DNA of 24,687 nt from CAYVUM01 sp964619055 (GCA_964619055.1 CAZUDB010000053.1:1-24687); one strand, 5' to 3'. Counted from the stretch's first letter, positions 1 through 8,395 are shown. The notes: generated by a model not told the origin, from the letters alone. Translations and numbers: made by a program.

Positions 1-455
1 CCGGCACCACCGCCACGGGCAGCCACGCCGCCCCCTGGCGTGACGGGCACGCCGCAGCCATAGGCGAGACTGAGCAGCACCCGCACCTTGAGGGTCTTGG
101 CCACGGCGAGCAGGCGCTTGATCTCGTCCGGGCTCATCACCAGCGGGATCCTCTGCGGCTCGCGAAAGTGGTAGATCTCCGCGGCGAGATCCGGCCGCCG
201 CAGGGTCACCCGGAACAGGAACCTGAGCCCGGTCATGATGCGGTTGCGGGTGCACAGGCTGACCCCCGTCTCGACCAGGTGCAGCTGGAACCGGCGGAAG
301 TTGTCAGGCTCCGCCGTCTCGGGCGAGCGCCGAAGGAACGCAGCAAACCGGCAGCAGCTGCGCACATGCCCCGTCTGCGTGCCAGTCGACAGCTTGCGGG
401 CGTTCATGTCCTCGATCATGCGTTGACGCAGGGGGCTGATCGCGTTCGTGGTCAT
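1..455 (-). CDS. Tyrosine recombinase (IS91-associated integrase type), N-terminal part, runs off window
   Basis: The reading frame opens with ATG at 455-453, preceded on the minus strand by GGAG six bases upstream, and stays open to the window edge (151 codons). The N-terminal 110 residues look like the SAM-like core-binding domain of integrases that travel with IS91-type transposases. Key stretches are ISPLRQRMIEDMNAR near the start, RNRIMTGLRFLFRVTLRRPD around residues 80-96, then PLVMSPDEIKRLL and the opening of the catalytic domain, LSLAYGCG (to residue 135). After residue 135 the sequence becomes Gly/Ala-rich and no longer resembles the usual continuation (GLRxxEVVxLRVxDID). The gene may therefore be decayed or frameshifted here, or the window edge may be poor sequence. 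The catalytic R-H-R-Y residues lie beyond what is visible. I infer a mobile-element remnant. The domain assignment is from recalled family patterns. Confidence 0.7.
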   Translation of the reverse strand, partial: MTTNAISPLRQRMIEDMNARKLSTGTQTGHVRSCCRFAAFLRRSPETAEPDNFRRFQLHLVETGVSLCTRNRIMTGLRFLFRVTLRRPDLAAEIYHFREPQRIPLVMSPDEIKRLLAVAKTLKVRVLLSLAYGCGVPVTPGGGVAARGGGA

Positions 456-902
456 GGGAAACTCCAATCCTTAAGGAGGTTGGCGAAACGTCAATCTTCA
501 GGCCGAAGTCCCCGGACCGTCAGCGATGCTCTATTGACCCCCCATGAAACCCCAACACCGTCAGCGCCGATGCAAACATCGCGACAGCGATTTAGTGCCT
601 TGGCTATCAGCGCTGGTTCCGGCCGGATGGGAGCGAGGTCCCTCGATCACACCTGAGCGGACATTCAAGAGTCGATGTCCGCTTCCGCCAGCTTGGAGAC
701 CGCTTCGCCCTTGATCCGGACGCCCAACAGCGTGAGGCGTAACCGCCGAGATTGACCCGAAGGCTGACTATCCTGAAAGGAGGTACCTGCGCACCGCCCC
801 GAAAGGCTATTGCTCTTGTTTGCCCTTTTGTTGCGAAAAGCGGTATGCAAGTGTGCGTTGGTGCACTGCTAAGGAGGGCCGCGTGCGGTCGCGTTCGGGA
901 CG
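456..902. other. Gene-poor accessory stretch between recombinase fragment and nuclease gene
   Basis: No convincing gene is seen. Short frames on both strands have no recognisable domain. A 61-codon minus-strand frame (850-665) ends in a plausible-looking segment (RLRLTLLGVRIKGEAVSKLA) that could be the tail of a broken gene, but its first half looks random. Two purine-rich Shine-Dalgarno-like strings occur at 473-480 and 777-784 without a credible start behind them. A third at 871-878 precedes the nuclease gene. An inverted repeat lies at 656-683. The mosaic look fits insertion and decay of mobile DNA. Confidence 0.5.
656..683. repeat. 9-bp perfect inverted repeat, 10-base loop
   Basis: AGCGGACAT at 656-664 is repeated in inverted form as ATGTCCGCT at 675-683 around a 10-base loop. 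There is no T-run beside it, so it does not look like a classic intrinsic terminator. It could be a remnant of an element end or a protein-binding site. Confidence 0.45.
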
Positions 903-963
903 ATGGCTGGTGTCTATTTTATCGCGGCGGGCGCGTCGACCCGTAACCGATCAAAGAGCCTAG
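871..963 (+). promoter_or_regulatory. Strong Shine-Dalgarno with possible 26-codon leader ORF overlapping the nuclease start
   Basis: AAGGAGGG at 871-878 is a near-perfect ribosome-binding site, but it lies 24 bases before the ATG of the nuclease gene (903). It is correctly spaced (4 bases) for a GTG at 883. That GTG opens a 26-codon frame ending at TAG 961-963, which overlaps the nuclease start in another frame. Either the leader couples translation into the nuclease gene, or a small indel between 885 and 903 has moved the start out of frame. The N-terminal family pattern (YFIAAG) is in the frame of the 903 ATG. Confidence 0.35.
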
Positions 964-1961
964 ATAGAGCGCTTGACATTGACGGTGTGACTAAGCATCT
1001 CGACCAGGATGCACGCGAACGCTTAAAGCAAGTATTTAAGGACAAAGAACCAATTTACGCCTGGGGCGCGAATAGGCGAGGCGACCTGGACAAATTATCT
1101 TCAGGCGATTACGTCGTTGACGTCAAAAATAAGACGGTCGTGCAAGTCTTTAGATATGGATTTATGATTGAAGCTCGTAATACTGGTTTACAGGAATCAA
1201 TTGGCTGGGATGACGAGAAACCCCAGGGTGAGCAAAGGCCCTACCCTTTAGTCTTTTTTTTGCATTCCCCAAAAAAGACAATTCAGACTGATAAAGGGTT
1301 TTTCCAAAGCGCTTTCGAACTAGAACGCAACCAACATTGGCTGGTCGGTCAGAGGTGGTTCAGTGACGATCAAGTCCGGTCTGCTATGGAAAGAACGGAA
1401 AAGAAGTCTGTCGAGGAGTTCCTGGGGTTAGCGCCGAGTGGAGCACCTGCTACGCTATCGTCAATCACGGATACGCTGTCGCGACCAGCCAAGCCAAAAG
1501 AAATGGAAAGACTAAGGCCAGGATGGCTGCTGCCGGTGATCGAACAGGTGGAGCATTTGCGCGCCGATCAGACCCATCTCGAACGTGAGCATGAAGATAC
1601 CGTAACGCACCTTTTCGAGAAGTTGGGGTATTCGCGCGGACACGAAATAAAGTTTCAAAGAGGTCGTGTTGATATTACAATTGTCGAGGCTGGAAGTTCC
1701 AGTGTGGGCATTGTTATCGAGGTTAAAAGAGATTGGTCGCTTTCTAAAAAAAATATAAGATACGTTAAACAGGCGCACAATTATGCGTTAGAATTGGGCG
1801 CCCCCTGGGTAATACTCACAAATGGTAACCGCTATATTGTTTATGATCGTCGGCGTGGTTTGAGTGTCGAAGATCAATTTCATAGCGAGTTCGAACTCAC
1901 GAACCTTTCGCCTCAAGGACTACAATCCCTCAGTTGTCTCGCGAAAGCGTCTCTTAAGTAG
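903..1961 (+). CDS. Putative modification-dependent restriction nuclease: EVE/PUA-like reader + PD-(D/E)XK (HsdR-N-like) domain
   Basis: The 352-residue protein has two visible parts. Residues 1-170 resemble EVE/PUA-type domains: a hydrophobic opening strand (VYFIAAG, 4-10), YAWG at 52-55, then a Leu-x-x-Gly-Asp pattern (LSSGD, 65-69) and a strand YPLVFFL (114-120). Members of that fold bind modified bases in several restriction systems. Residues 225-335 look like the HsdR N-terminal nuclease. An acidic helix (Glu227/229/231) is followed by GRVDI with Asp257, then IEVKR with Glu273 and Lys275, and Gln291 in a QAHNYALELGAPWVILTNG block. These are the expected PD-(D/E)XK catalytic residues. No methyltransferase or helicase gene is next to it, so it would act alone, as type IV enzymes do. 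Codons are far more A/T-rich than in flanking genes (20 of 60 bases G/C at 1741-1800, 46 of 60 at 2401-2460), a sign of horizontal transfer. The nuclease domain is well supported. The reader domain is an inference. Confidence 0.72.
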   Translation: MAGVYFIAAGASTRNRSKSLDRALDIDGVTKHLDQDARERLKQVFKDKEPIYAWGANRRGDLDKLSSGDYVVDVKNKTVVQVFRYGFMIEARNTGLQESIGWDDEKPQGEQRPYPLVFFLHSPKKTIQTDKGFFQSAFELERNQHWLVGQRWFSDDQVRSAMERTEKKSVEEFLGLAPSGAPATLSSITDTLSRPAKPKEMERLRPGWLLPVIEQVEHLRADQTHLEREHEDTVTHLFEKLGYSRGHEIKFQRGRVDITIVEAGSSSVGIVIEVKRDWSLSKKNIRYVKQAHNYALELGAPWVILTNGNRYIVYDRRRGLSVEDQFHSEFELTNLSPQGLQSLSCLAKASLK

Positions 1962-2102
1962 CCTACCCTCTTTATGCAACTGGGTGCGAAGGTCGGTTGT
2001 TGGCGAATCTCACCCGTTCACGCTCATAACCGGAAACCAGCGCAAACGGGCTCATAGCAGACTTGTTGAGCTGAGACACCCTACCCAACAAAACAACTAT
2101 TG

Positions 2103-2196
2103 CGTAGGGCGGGTTCGAGGCGGAGCCCAACCCGCCGAAAGGCTTGGTTGCAGTTGTTTGTGGCAGGTCATGCGAATGCGTCAGACCCGCCCTACG
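2103..2196. repeat. REP/MITE-like element with 12-bp terminal inverted repeats and internal hairpin
   Basis: CGTAGGGCGGGT at 2103-2114 is matched by its exact reverse complement at 2185-2196, giving a ~94-bp element with perfect 12-bp ends. Inside the left end, GGCGGGTT (2108-2115) pairs with AACCCGCC (2129-2136) around GGC-GGA-GCC, a second hairpin. The motif 'GTAGGGCGGGTT...AACCCGCC' resembles dispersed intergenic repeats common in proteobacteria. It ends three bases before the stop codon of the MFS gene and may help terminate or stabilise that transcript. No open reading frame is carried. Confidence 0.65.
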
Positions 2197-2199
2197 GAC

Positions 2200-3525
2200 T
2201 TACCGCCTTACATCGGGGACCTTCAGCAGCAGCGCGCCGCCGGCGGCCAGGAACACCACGATCGTCGCCATGCCCCAGCGCTGGCTGTCCGTGGCGACCG
2301 TGACGGCGCCGAACAGCATGGGCCCCAGGAAGGCCGTCGCCTTGCCGGACAGGGCGTAGAGCCCGAACATCTCCGTGCGCAGATCAACGGGTGCGAGACG
2401 CGCCATCAGCGATCGGCTGGCCGACTGCGCGGGCCCCAGGAACAGGCCCAGCGGCAGGGCGAATACCCAGAACCACAGCTCACTCTCCACCAGCAACACC
2501 GCGATCCCGAACAGGGCGAGGCCCACCAGGCTGATCAGGATGGTGCGCTTGGGGCCAATGGCGTCATCGAGCCAGCCGAAGCCGAAGGCGCCCAAGCCGG
2601 CGGTGACGTTCATGGCGATGCCGAACAGCAGAATCTCCTCGAAATCCATGCCGATGGTGATACCGGCATATAGGCCACCGACGGCGAACAGGGTGTTGAG
2701 CCCGTCCGTGTAGAGCATGCGCGCCACCAGAAAGACCGCGATGGTGCGATACGTGCTGCGCACCTGGGCGAGCGTTGCGCGGAGCGTGGCAATCCCCTGG
2801 CGGCAGGCTGTGCCAAATCCCAGTCCCGTGGGCGGGGTATCGGGCACCAGCACGAAAAACGGGACGGCAAACACCGCGAACCAGCCGGCAACCAGAAGGG
2901 CCACGGCCCGGACCGGCTCCTGGCTCTCCGCATCCAGGCCGAACAGCGGCGGCTTCGGCTGGATCAGAACGACGAGGGCGACGACAAGGCAGACCAACCC
3001 CCCGGCATAGCCCAGCGACCAGCCCCAGCCGGACCATCGGCCGATCCGGTTCGCCGGCGCCAGGTCCGCCAGCATGGCGTTGTAGAAAACGATCGCCATC
3101 TCGAAGGCGATGTTGGCGACGGCCACCAACACCAGGCACCGGACGACGTTGCCGAGCGCGTCGTCGGGCGTAATGGTCCAAAGGCCCGCGCAGGCCACCG
3201 CCGCCAGAACGGAGAAAGCCAAAATCCAAGGCTTTCGCTGGCCCGTGCGATCGGCCATGGCGCCGAGAATGGGCCCGCCAAAGGCGACCACAAGGGCCGA
3301 CAGGCCCATGGTCCAGGCCCACTGGCTGGTGCCGGTAATCTCGTCGACGGCGACCGCCTTGGCGAAATAAGCCGCGAACACGAAGGTCGCGATGACCGTC
3401 GGGTAGCCCTGGGAAGACCAGTCGTAGAACGCCCAGGCCAGAAGCTGGCGCCGTGTGGCCGGCCCCTCCGTGCGTCCCGCCGGCGATGCTGCGGCGGGCT
3501 GCTCGCTTTCACCCCCCTCCGTCAT
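2200..3525 (-). CDS. MFS transporter, UMF1/Atg22-like family
   Basis: This is a 441-residue integral inner-membrane protein with about 12 hydrophobic segments and a hydrophilic Pro/Ala/Glu-rich N-terminus of ~25 residues. The segment after it, LLAWAFYDWSSQGYPTVI followed by TFVFAAYF, is the hallmark of the UMF1 (Atg22-like) branch of the major facilitator superfamily. The loop after the second helix of the core carries ADRTGQRKPW, the usual MFS cytoplasmic D-R-x-G-x-R/K motif. Substrates of bacterial members are mostly unknown; eukaryotic Atg22 exports amino acids from vacuoles. Its ATG lies one base after the TGA of the glutamate dehydrogenase gene, so the two are almost certainly co-transcribed and probably translationally coupled. 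A role in amino-acid export or import is suggested by this link but is inference. Confidence 0.88.
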   Translation of the reverse strand: MTEGGESEQPAAASPAGRTEGPATRRQLLAWAFYDWSSQGYPTVIATFVFAAYFAKAVAVDEITGTSQWAWTMGLSALVVAFGGPILGAMADRTGQRKPWILAFSVLAAVACAGLWTITPDDALGNVVRCLVLVAVANIAFEMAIVFYNAMLADLAPANRIGRWSGWGWSLGYAGGLVCLVVALVVLIQPKPPLFGLDAESQEPVRAVALLVAGWFAVFAVPFFVLVPDTPPTGLGFGTACRQGIATLRATLAQVRSTYRTIAVFLVARMLYTDGLNTLFAVGGLYAGITIGMDFEEILLFGIAMNVTAGLGAFGFGWLDDAIGPKRTILISLVGLALFGIAVLLVESELWFWVFALPLGLFLGPAQSASRSLMARLAPVDLRTEMFGLYALSGKATAFLGPMLFGAVTVATDSQRWGMATIVVFLAAGGALLLKVPDVRR

Positions 3526-3526
3526 G

Positions 3527-6500
3527 TCACGCCTTGGCGAGAGCGCCGAGCGCCCGACTTGCCACGGTCAGCATGGAGAGATCGACCGTCCCGCCAGCGG
3601 ATTTCATCTCACTCACGATGGCCCGGGTGCGCTCCACATAGGTCACCTTGCCGGCCGACCACCGGTCCAGCGGATCGCCATCGCTTACACCGTGGGCATC
3701 GATGATGCGAAGGGTCAGATCATGCTGATGGCCGAACATCTCCTCGATGAGGGCGGCAACGGCGAGCGTTTCCCAATGGCTCCCGGCCGGGAACTTCTCC
3801 GCCTGGTAGCGCAGCCAGCCGAACTCCAGCATTTCACCCACGGAAAAGTGCAGCTTGGCCACGTCCTCGACCGTAATCCCGCGAGCCGCGGAAATGCGGA
3901 CGATGTCGCAGGCCGGCGCCAGGGCGATCAGGTAGGCAACCCGCTCCGCAAGCGCCTGCGGCACGCCGTCCGCCGTGTAGCGCGCGGCGCGGAAGCGTAT
4001 TCGATCATCCATCTCCTCCGGCAACACGGACGCGATGGACGCAGCAAGCCCGCGGACCGGTTGTCGGAAGGCCTCCACATTGACGGTGATGTCGATGGGC
4101 GCGCCGCCATGACGGAGGAACCAAAGGGTCGATCGCTCGACGAGGCGCTGGACCTCCCGGTGCAAGGTGGCCTGGGTCTGTGCGGCGACCTGATTGTCGA
4201 GGGCCTCGATATCCGCCCAAATCTCGCGAACCGCAAAGACGTCGCGGGCGATGATGTAAGCCTTGGCCACGTCCACGGGCGGCATGGCGGTCTTGTCCGA
4301 CAGCGCGGTGACGAACGACCCGCCCATGCGGTTGATGAGGCTGTTGGTGAGCGAGGTGGCGATCAGCTCCCGACGCAGGCGATGGTTGGCGATGCCCTCC
4401 TTGAAGTCGCCGTGCAAAGCCGTGGGAAAGTAACGGACCACATCCTCGGCGAGGTGGCGATCATCGGGCAGGTCGGACCTCAGCACTTCGTCGTAGAGCC
4501 AGATCTTGCTGTAGGAGAACAGCACCGCGATCTCGGGGCGGGTCAATCCCAGGCGCGCGGCGGCCCGCTCGGCCACGGTCTCTTCGTCGGGAAGCTGCTC
4601 GACCACCCGATTGAGCCGGGCCTTACGCTCCAAAAAGCGCATCAGCCGAACCAACGTGTCGAGGCCGTCTCCACCCTCGGCCTCGATGAGCGTGATCGCC
4701 TGGGTCTGAAGGTAGTTGTCCCGCAGCACCAGGTCGGCGACCTCGTCGGTCATCTGTTGGAGCAGGCCGTTGCGCTGCTTCGGCGTCATATCGCCGTTGG
4801 CGACGACCGGATCGAGGAGGATCTTGATGTTGACCTCGTGGTCCGAGCAATCGACCCCGGCCGAGTTGTCGATAAAGTCGGTGTTGACGCGGCCCCCCGC
4901 TTGAGCGAACTCGATCCGACCGAACTGGGTCACGCCCAGGTTGGCGCCTTCGCCGATGACCTGGGCGCGCAGGTCCTTGGCATCGACGCGAACGGCATCG
5001 TTGCTGCGGTCACCGGTGTCGACATGGCTTTCGAACGAGGCTTTGACGTAGGTGCCGATGCCGCCGAACCACAACAGGTCCGTCTTGGCCGTCAGCAGAG
5101 CGCGGATCAGTTCCTGCGGTGTGAGGCGCTCGGCCGTGATCCCCAGGCAGGCCTGGATTTCCTTGCCGAGCGTCAGCGTCTTGGCACGCCGGTCGAACAC
5201 CGCGCCGCCCTTTGACAGAACGGTCTGATCATAGTCGCTCCATGACGACCGCGGCAGGTCGAACAGACGCTGACGCTCGGCAAAGCTGGCCGCTGGGTCG
5301 GGGTCAGGATCGACAAAGATATGGAGGTGGTTGAAAGCGCCGATCAGGCGAATGTATGGGCTCAACAGCATTCCGTTGCCGAACACGTCCCCCGACATGT
5401 CGCCCACGCCAATCACCGTGAACGGTGTCGTTTGCGTGTCGTGGCCCATTTCCCGGAAATGACGCTTAACGGATTCCCACGCCCCTTTTGCGGTGATCCC
5501 CATTTTTTTGTGGTCGTAACCGTTGGCGCCGCCGGAGGCGAAAGCGTCCCCCAGCCAGAACCCGTACTCGTCGGAAATGGCATTGGCGATATCGGAGAAA
5601 GTGGCCGTGCCTTTGTCGGCGGCAACGACCAAATAGGGATCATCCCCGTCCCGCCTGATCACCTCGGTCGGTGATACCACGTCCGCCCCGACCCGGTTGT
5701 CGGTCAGGTCCAGCAGTCCCCGGATGAACGTGCGGTAACAGGCGACACCTTCGGCCTGGACAGCCTCCCGGTCACCGCCGATGGGCGGGCGCTTGACGAC
5801 GAAGCCGCCCTTGGAGCCAACAGGTACGATTACCGCGTTTTTGACCTGTTGCGCTTTCATGAGGCCCAGCACCTCGGTGCGGAAATCCTCCGGCCGGTCG
5901 GACCATCGGAGACCACCGCGGGCGACCTTGCCGCCACGAAGGTGGATGCCCTCGACCCGTGGTGAGTAGACGAAGATTTCGACTAGAGGCCGAGGCAACG
6001 GCAGCTCATCGACAAGGCTGCTGTCCAGCTTGATCGACACATACGGCTTCGGCGCGCCGTTCGCGTCCTTTTGGAAGAAGTTGGTGCGCAGTGTCGCTTC
6101 AACGGCATTGACGAAACGCCGGACGATGCGGTCCTGGTCGGCGCTTTCGACCGCATCCAAAGCGACGCCGATCTCCGCGCGGATCGCCTCGGCTCTAGCG
6201 TCGCGGTCCCCTGAAAACTCCGGATCAAACAGGGCGCGGAACAGCGCGACCACGGCGGCGGCTAAGGTGGGATTGGCCAACAGCGATTGCTGCAGATAGG
6301 CCTGGGAATAGCGAATCCCGGTTTGGCGCAGGTAGCGGGCGTAGGCGCGGATGATCACGACCTCGCGGCACTTGAGACCCGCTTCGAGCACAAGGCCGTT
6401 AAACGGATCGCTTTCGAATTCGCCGCCCCACACGGTGACGAAGGTGGCGCGAAAGTCGCTGCGGATGGCGCTCAAGTCCACGGCTCGGCCGCTGGCCGCT

Positions 6501-8395
6501 TCGACTCCGAAATCGTGGATGACGACGGTCCGGGTTTCGCGGTCGCGGATCGTGACCTCGTGGGGCACCTCATCGATGACATTCAAACCCAAGTGCTCCA
6601 GCATGGGCAGCGCCTGAGACAGGATCATCGTGGAATCCGGGATATAGATCTTGAAACGGAAACGATTGTCCGGCGCGTCCAGGGGCCGGTACAGAAGGGT
6701 CTGGATCTGCTTGGTGGCAAGCGCCGCCTCGATGTGTTCAACATCCGTAACCGCCTCGGCGGCGATGAACATCTCCGTATAGCCGGGCGGGAACGCGTCC
6801 GCATGGCGGCGATGCAGGGCGTAGCCGCCCTCCTCGCCATGGATGCTGACCAGCGCCTCAAGGAGGTGATCCGACCAGGAGCGGGTGGCGTCCACGATCT
6901 TGGCCTCCAACTCCCTGGGGTCCACGTCGGGCACCTCCCCGACGTGGGTGCGGACAACAACATAGAGCCGGGCGAGCGGCGCCGAGCCGATCTCCGACTG
7001 ATGGGACATCAGGGTGCCGTTGAAGGCCCGCTCCAGGATCGCGTTGATCTTGGTGCGGAGGCGGGTGTTGTAGCGGTCGATCGGGATGTAGACGAGGGCG
7101 GCCACGAACCGATCATAGGCGTCGCGACGGAGAAACAGCGCGACCCGCTGTCGGTCCTGGAGATGGAGAATGCCGACCGCGGTGTTGAACAGGTGGTCCG
7201 CGCCGACCTGAAGCAACTCGTCCCGAGGGAAGGTCTCCAAGATGTTCATCAGCGCCTTGCCGTCGTGGCCGGCCCGGTCGAAGCCGGCCCGTTCCACGAC
7301 CTCGCGAAGGTTTTGGCGAAGGATCGGAATGTCCGTGGCACGCCGCGTGTAGGCCGCGGAGGTGAACAGACCGACGAACTGGCGATGGCCGATGACGTCT
7401 CCCTTCGGCCCGAAGCGCTTGATGCCGATCACGTCAAGCGGAACCGGGCGGTGGACGGGTGACACGCGATCGGCCTTGGTGATTGTTAACAGCTCCGGGC
7501 GCGTCACATAGGCCTGAACGGCGCGGGGCAGGCGGACTTGGTCGGTGGTGACCTCGAAAACAAAGACGTTCGGGTCCCGCAGCAGGCCGAGGCCCGTTTC
7601 CGGCACGATCGAGATCCCGGTTTCGGACCCCTTGCCGCCCTCAAAGCCATATTCACGATAGCCAAGGAACGTGAAGTGGTTATCGCGCAACCACTGCAGG
7701 AATGCTCGGATTTCCGACACCTCCTCGCGGGGGAGCATCCCGGCTTCGGCCTCGAAGGTCTGAATCGTACTGGTGAGGCGCTCGCGCATGCGGGGCCAGT
7801 CCTCGACACAATCTCGAACGGCCTGGAGGACGGCGGACACACCATCGGCGATCTCGCCCAAACGCTCATTAGGCTGCTGGATCACCTCGAAATGCATGAA
7901 TGACTCATGCACCAGCGCCCCGTCCGCCTGCGCTGCTTCGTCCGTCGCAGAGTCGCCGTCATCGAGTACGATTCGAGAAAAGGTACCGTCGCTCGTGCGG
8001 ATAACGTGATACATCGGATGGATCACGAGATGCACCGTGAGATCCTGGCGCATCAGCTCCGACCGAACGGAGGCGACGAGGAACGGCGAGTTACGGGTGA
8101 CGATCTCGACCACCGTGTGCTCGCTGCGCCAGCCGTGCTCGTCAAGGCGGGGGTTGTAAACCCGGACCGCTGGCTCCTCCGGGTTGCGGCGAGCAGCCAA
8201 TCGCCAGTGGCAGTAGGCGGCGCCAAACAAGGTGTCCGGGCTCTCCTCGCGGATGTCATCGGGTGGGACATGGGCGAAATAGCGGCGCAGATACGGCTCC
8301 ACCGCAGCCGCCGGTTCATCGCCAAGCCGGCGCTGCGCCGCCTCGACGACACGGTCGAGCAATTCGGACATGGGGGCGTAAAGGGGTTGTAACAT
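3527..8395 (-). CDS. NAD-specific glutamate dehydrogenase, large 180-kDa class
   Basis: The product is 1622 residues from the chosen start. It catalyses oxidative deamination of L-glutamate to 2-oxoglutarate and ammonia with NAD+, in the cytoplasm, and normally serves glutamate catabolism. The very long N-terminal regulatory region is followed by the catalytic core: RGGLRWSDRPEDFRTEV and VGSKGGFVVKR near residues 820-875, then GVGDMSGDVFGNG near 990-1000, all characteristic of this class. Length matches the family (~1600). I chose ATG at 8395 because AAGG lies upstream at workable spacing. The frame is open to another ATG at 8437, but the added 14 residues are Arg/Lys-rich and that ATG lacks a ribosome-binding site. 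It is the first gene of a two-gene unit with the MFS transporter, and divergent from the rRNA methyltransferase gene. Long antisense frames over it are codon-bias shadows. Confidence 0.95.
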   Translation of the reverse strand: MLQPLYAPMSELLDRVVEAAQRRLGDEPAAAVEPYLRRYFAHVPPDDIREESPDTLFGAAYCHWRLAARRNPEEPAVRVYNPRLDEHGWRSEHTVVEIVTRNSPFLVASVRSELMRQDLTVHLVIHPMYHVIRTSDGTFSRIVLDDGDSATDEAAQADGALVHESFMHFEVIQQPNERLGEIADGVSAVLQAVRDCVEDWPRMRERLTSTIQTFEAEAGMLPREEVSEIRAFLQWLRDNHFTFLGYREYGFEGGKGSETGISIVPETGLGLLRDPNVFVFEVTTDQVRLPRAVQAYVTRPELLTITKADRVSPVHRPVPLDVIGIKRFGPKGDVIGHRQFVGLFTSAAYTRRATDIPILRQNLREVVERAGFDRAGHDGKALMNILETFPRDELLQVGADHLFNTAVGILHLQDRQRVALFLRRDAYDRFVAALVYIPIDRYNTRLRTKINAILERAFNGTLMSHQSEIGSAPLARLYVVVRTHVGEVPDVDPRELEAKIVDATRSWSDHLLEALVSIHGEEGGYALHRRHADAFPPGYTEMFIAAEAVTDVEHIEAALATKQIQTLLYRPLDAPDNRFRFKIYIPDSTMILSQALPMLEHLGLNVIDEVPHEVTIRDRETRTVVIHDFGVEAASGRAVDLSAIRSDFRATFVTVWGGEFESDPFNGLVLEAGLKCREVVIIRAYARYLRQTGIRYSQAYLQQSLLANPTLAAAVVALFRALFDPEFSGDRDARAEAIRAEIGVALDAVESADQDRIVRRFVNAVEATLRTNFFQKDANGAPKPYVSIKLDSSLVDELPLPRPLVEIFVYSPRVEGIHLRGGKVARGGLRWSDRPEDFRTEVLGLMKAQQVKNAVIVPVGSKGGFVVKRPPIGGDREAVQAEGVACYRTFIRGLLDLTDNRVGADVVSPTEVIRRDGDDPYLVVAADKGTATFSDIANAISDEYGFWLGDAFASGGANGYDHKKMGITAKGAWESVKRHFREMGHDTQTTPFTVIGVGDMSGDVFGNGMLLSPYIRLIGAFNHLHIFVDPDPDPAASFAERQRLFDLPRSSWSDYDQTVLSKGGAVFDRRAKTLTLGKEIQACLGITAERLTPQELIRALLTAKTDLLWFGGIGTYVKASFESHVDTGDRSNDAVRVDAKDLRAQVIGEGANLGVTQFGRIEFAQAGGRVNTDFIDNSAGVDCSDHEVNIKILLDPVVANGDMTPKQRNGLLQQMTDEVADLVLRDNYLQTQAITLIEAEGGDGLDTLVRLMRFLERKARLNRVVEQLPDEETVAERAAARLGLTRPEIAVLFSYSKIWLYDEVLRSDLPDDRHLAEDVVRYFPTALHGDFKEGIANHRLRRELIATSLTNSLINRMGGSFVTALSDKTAMPPVDVAKAYIIARDVFAVREIWADIEALDNQVAAQTQATLHREVQRLVERSTLWFLRHGGAPIDITVNVEAFRQPVRGLAASIASVLPEEMDDRIRFRAARYTADGVPQALAERVAYLIALAPACDIVRISAARGITVEDVAKLHFSVGEMLEFGWLRYQAEKFPAGSHWETLAVAALIEEMFGHQHDLTLRIIDAHGVSDGDPLDRWSAGKVTYVERTRAIVSEMKSAGGTVDLSMLTVASRALGALAKA

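Noticed and set aside
656..683. Inverted repeat as an intrinsic terminator of the recombinase or another gene
   Set aside because: No T-run lies on either side and no gene ends next to it.
1864..2673. 269-codon plus-strand frame overlapping the end of the nuclease gene
   Set aside because: It runs through the repeat element and antisense to the MFS gene, and its Gln/Arg/Glu-rich product has no recognisable features.
3455..5215. 586-codon open frame on the plus strand
   Set aside because: It lies antisense to the GDH and MFS genes, shows no domain pattern and follows from high G/C codon bias of the true gene.
6287..7462. 391-codon plus-strand frame
   Set aside because: It is antisense to the GDH N-terminal region, and its composition is that of a mirror of the real codons.
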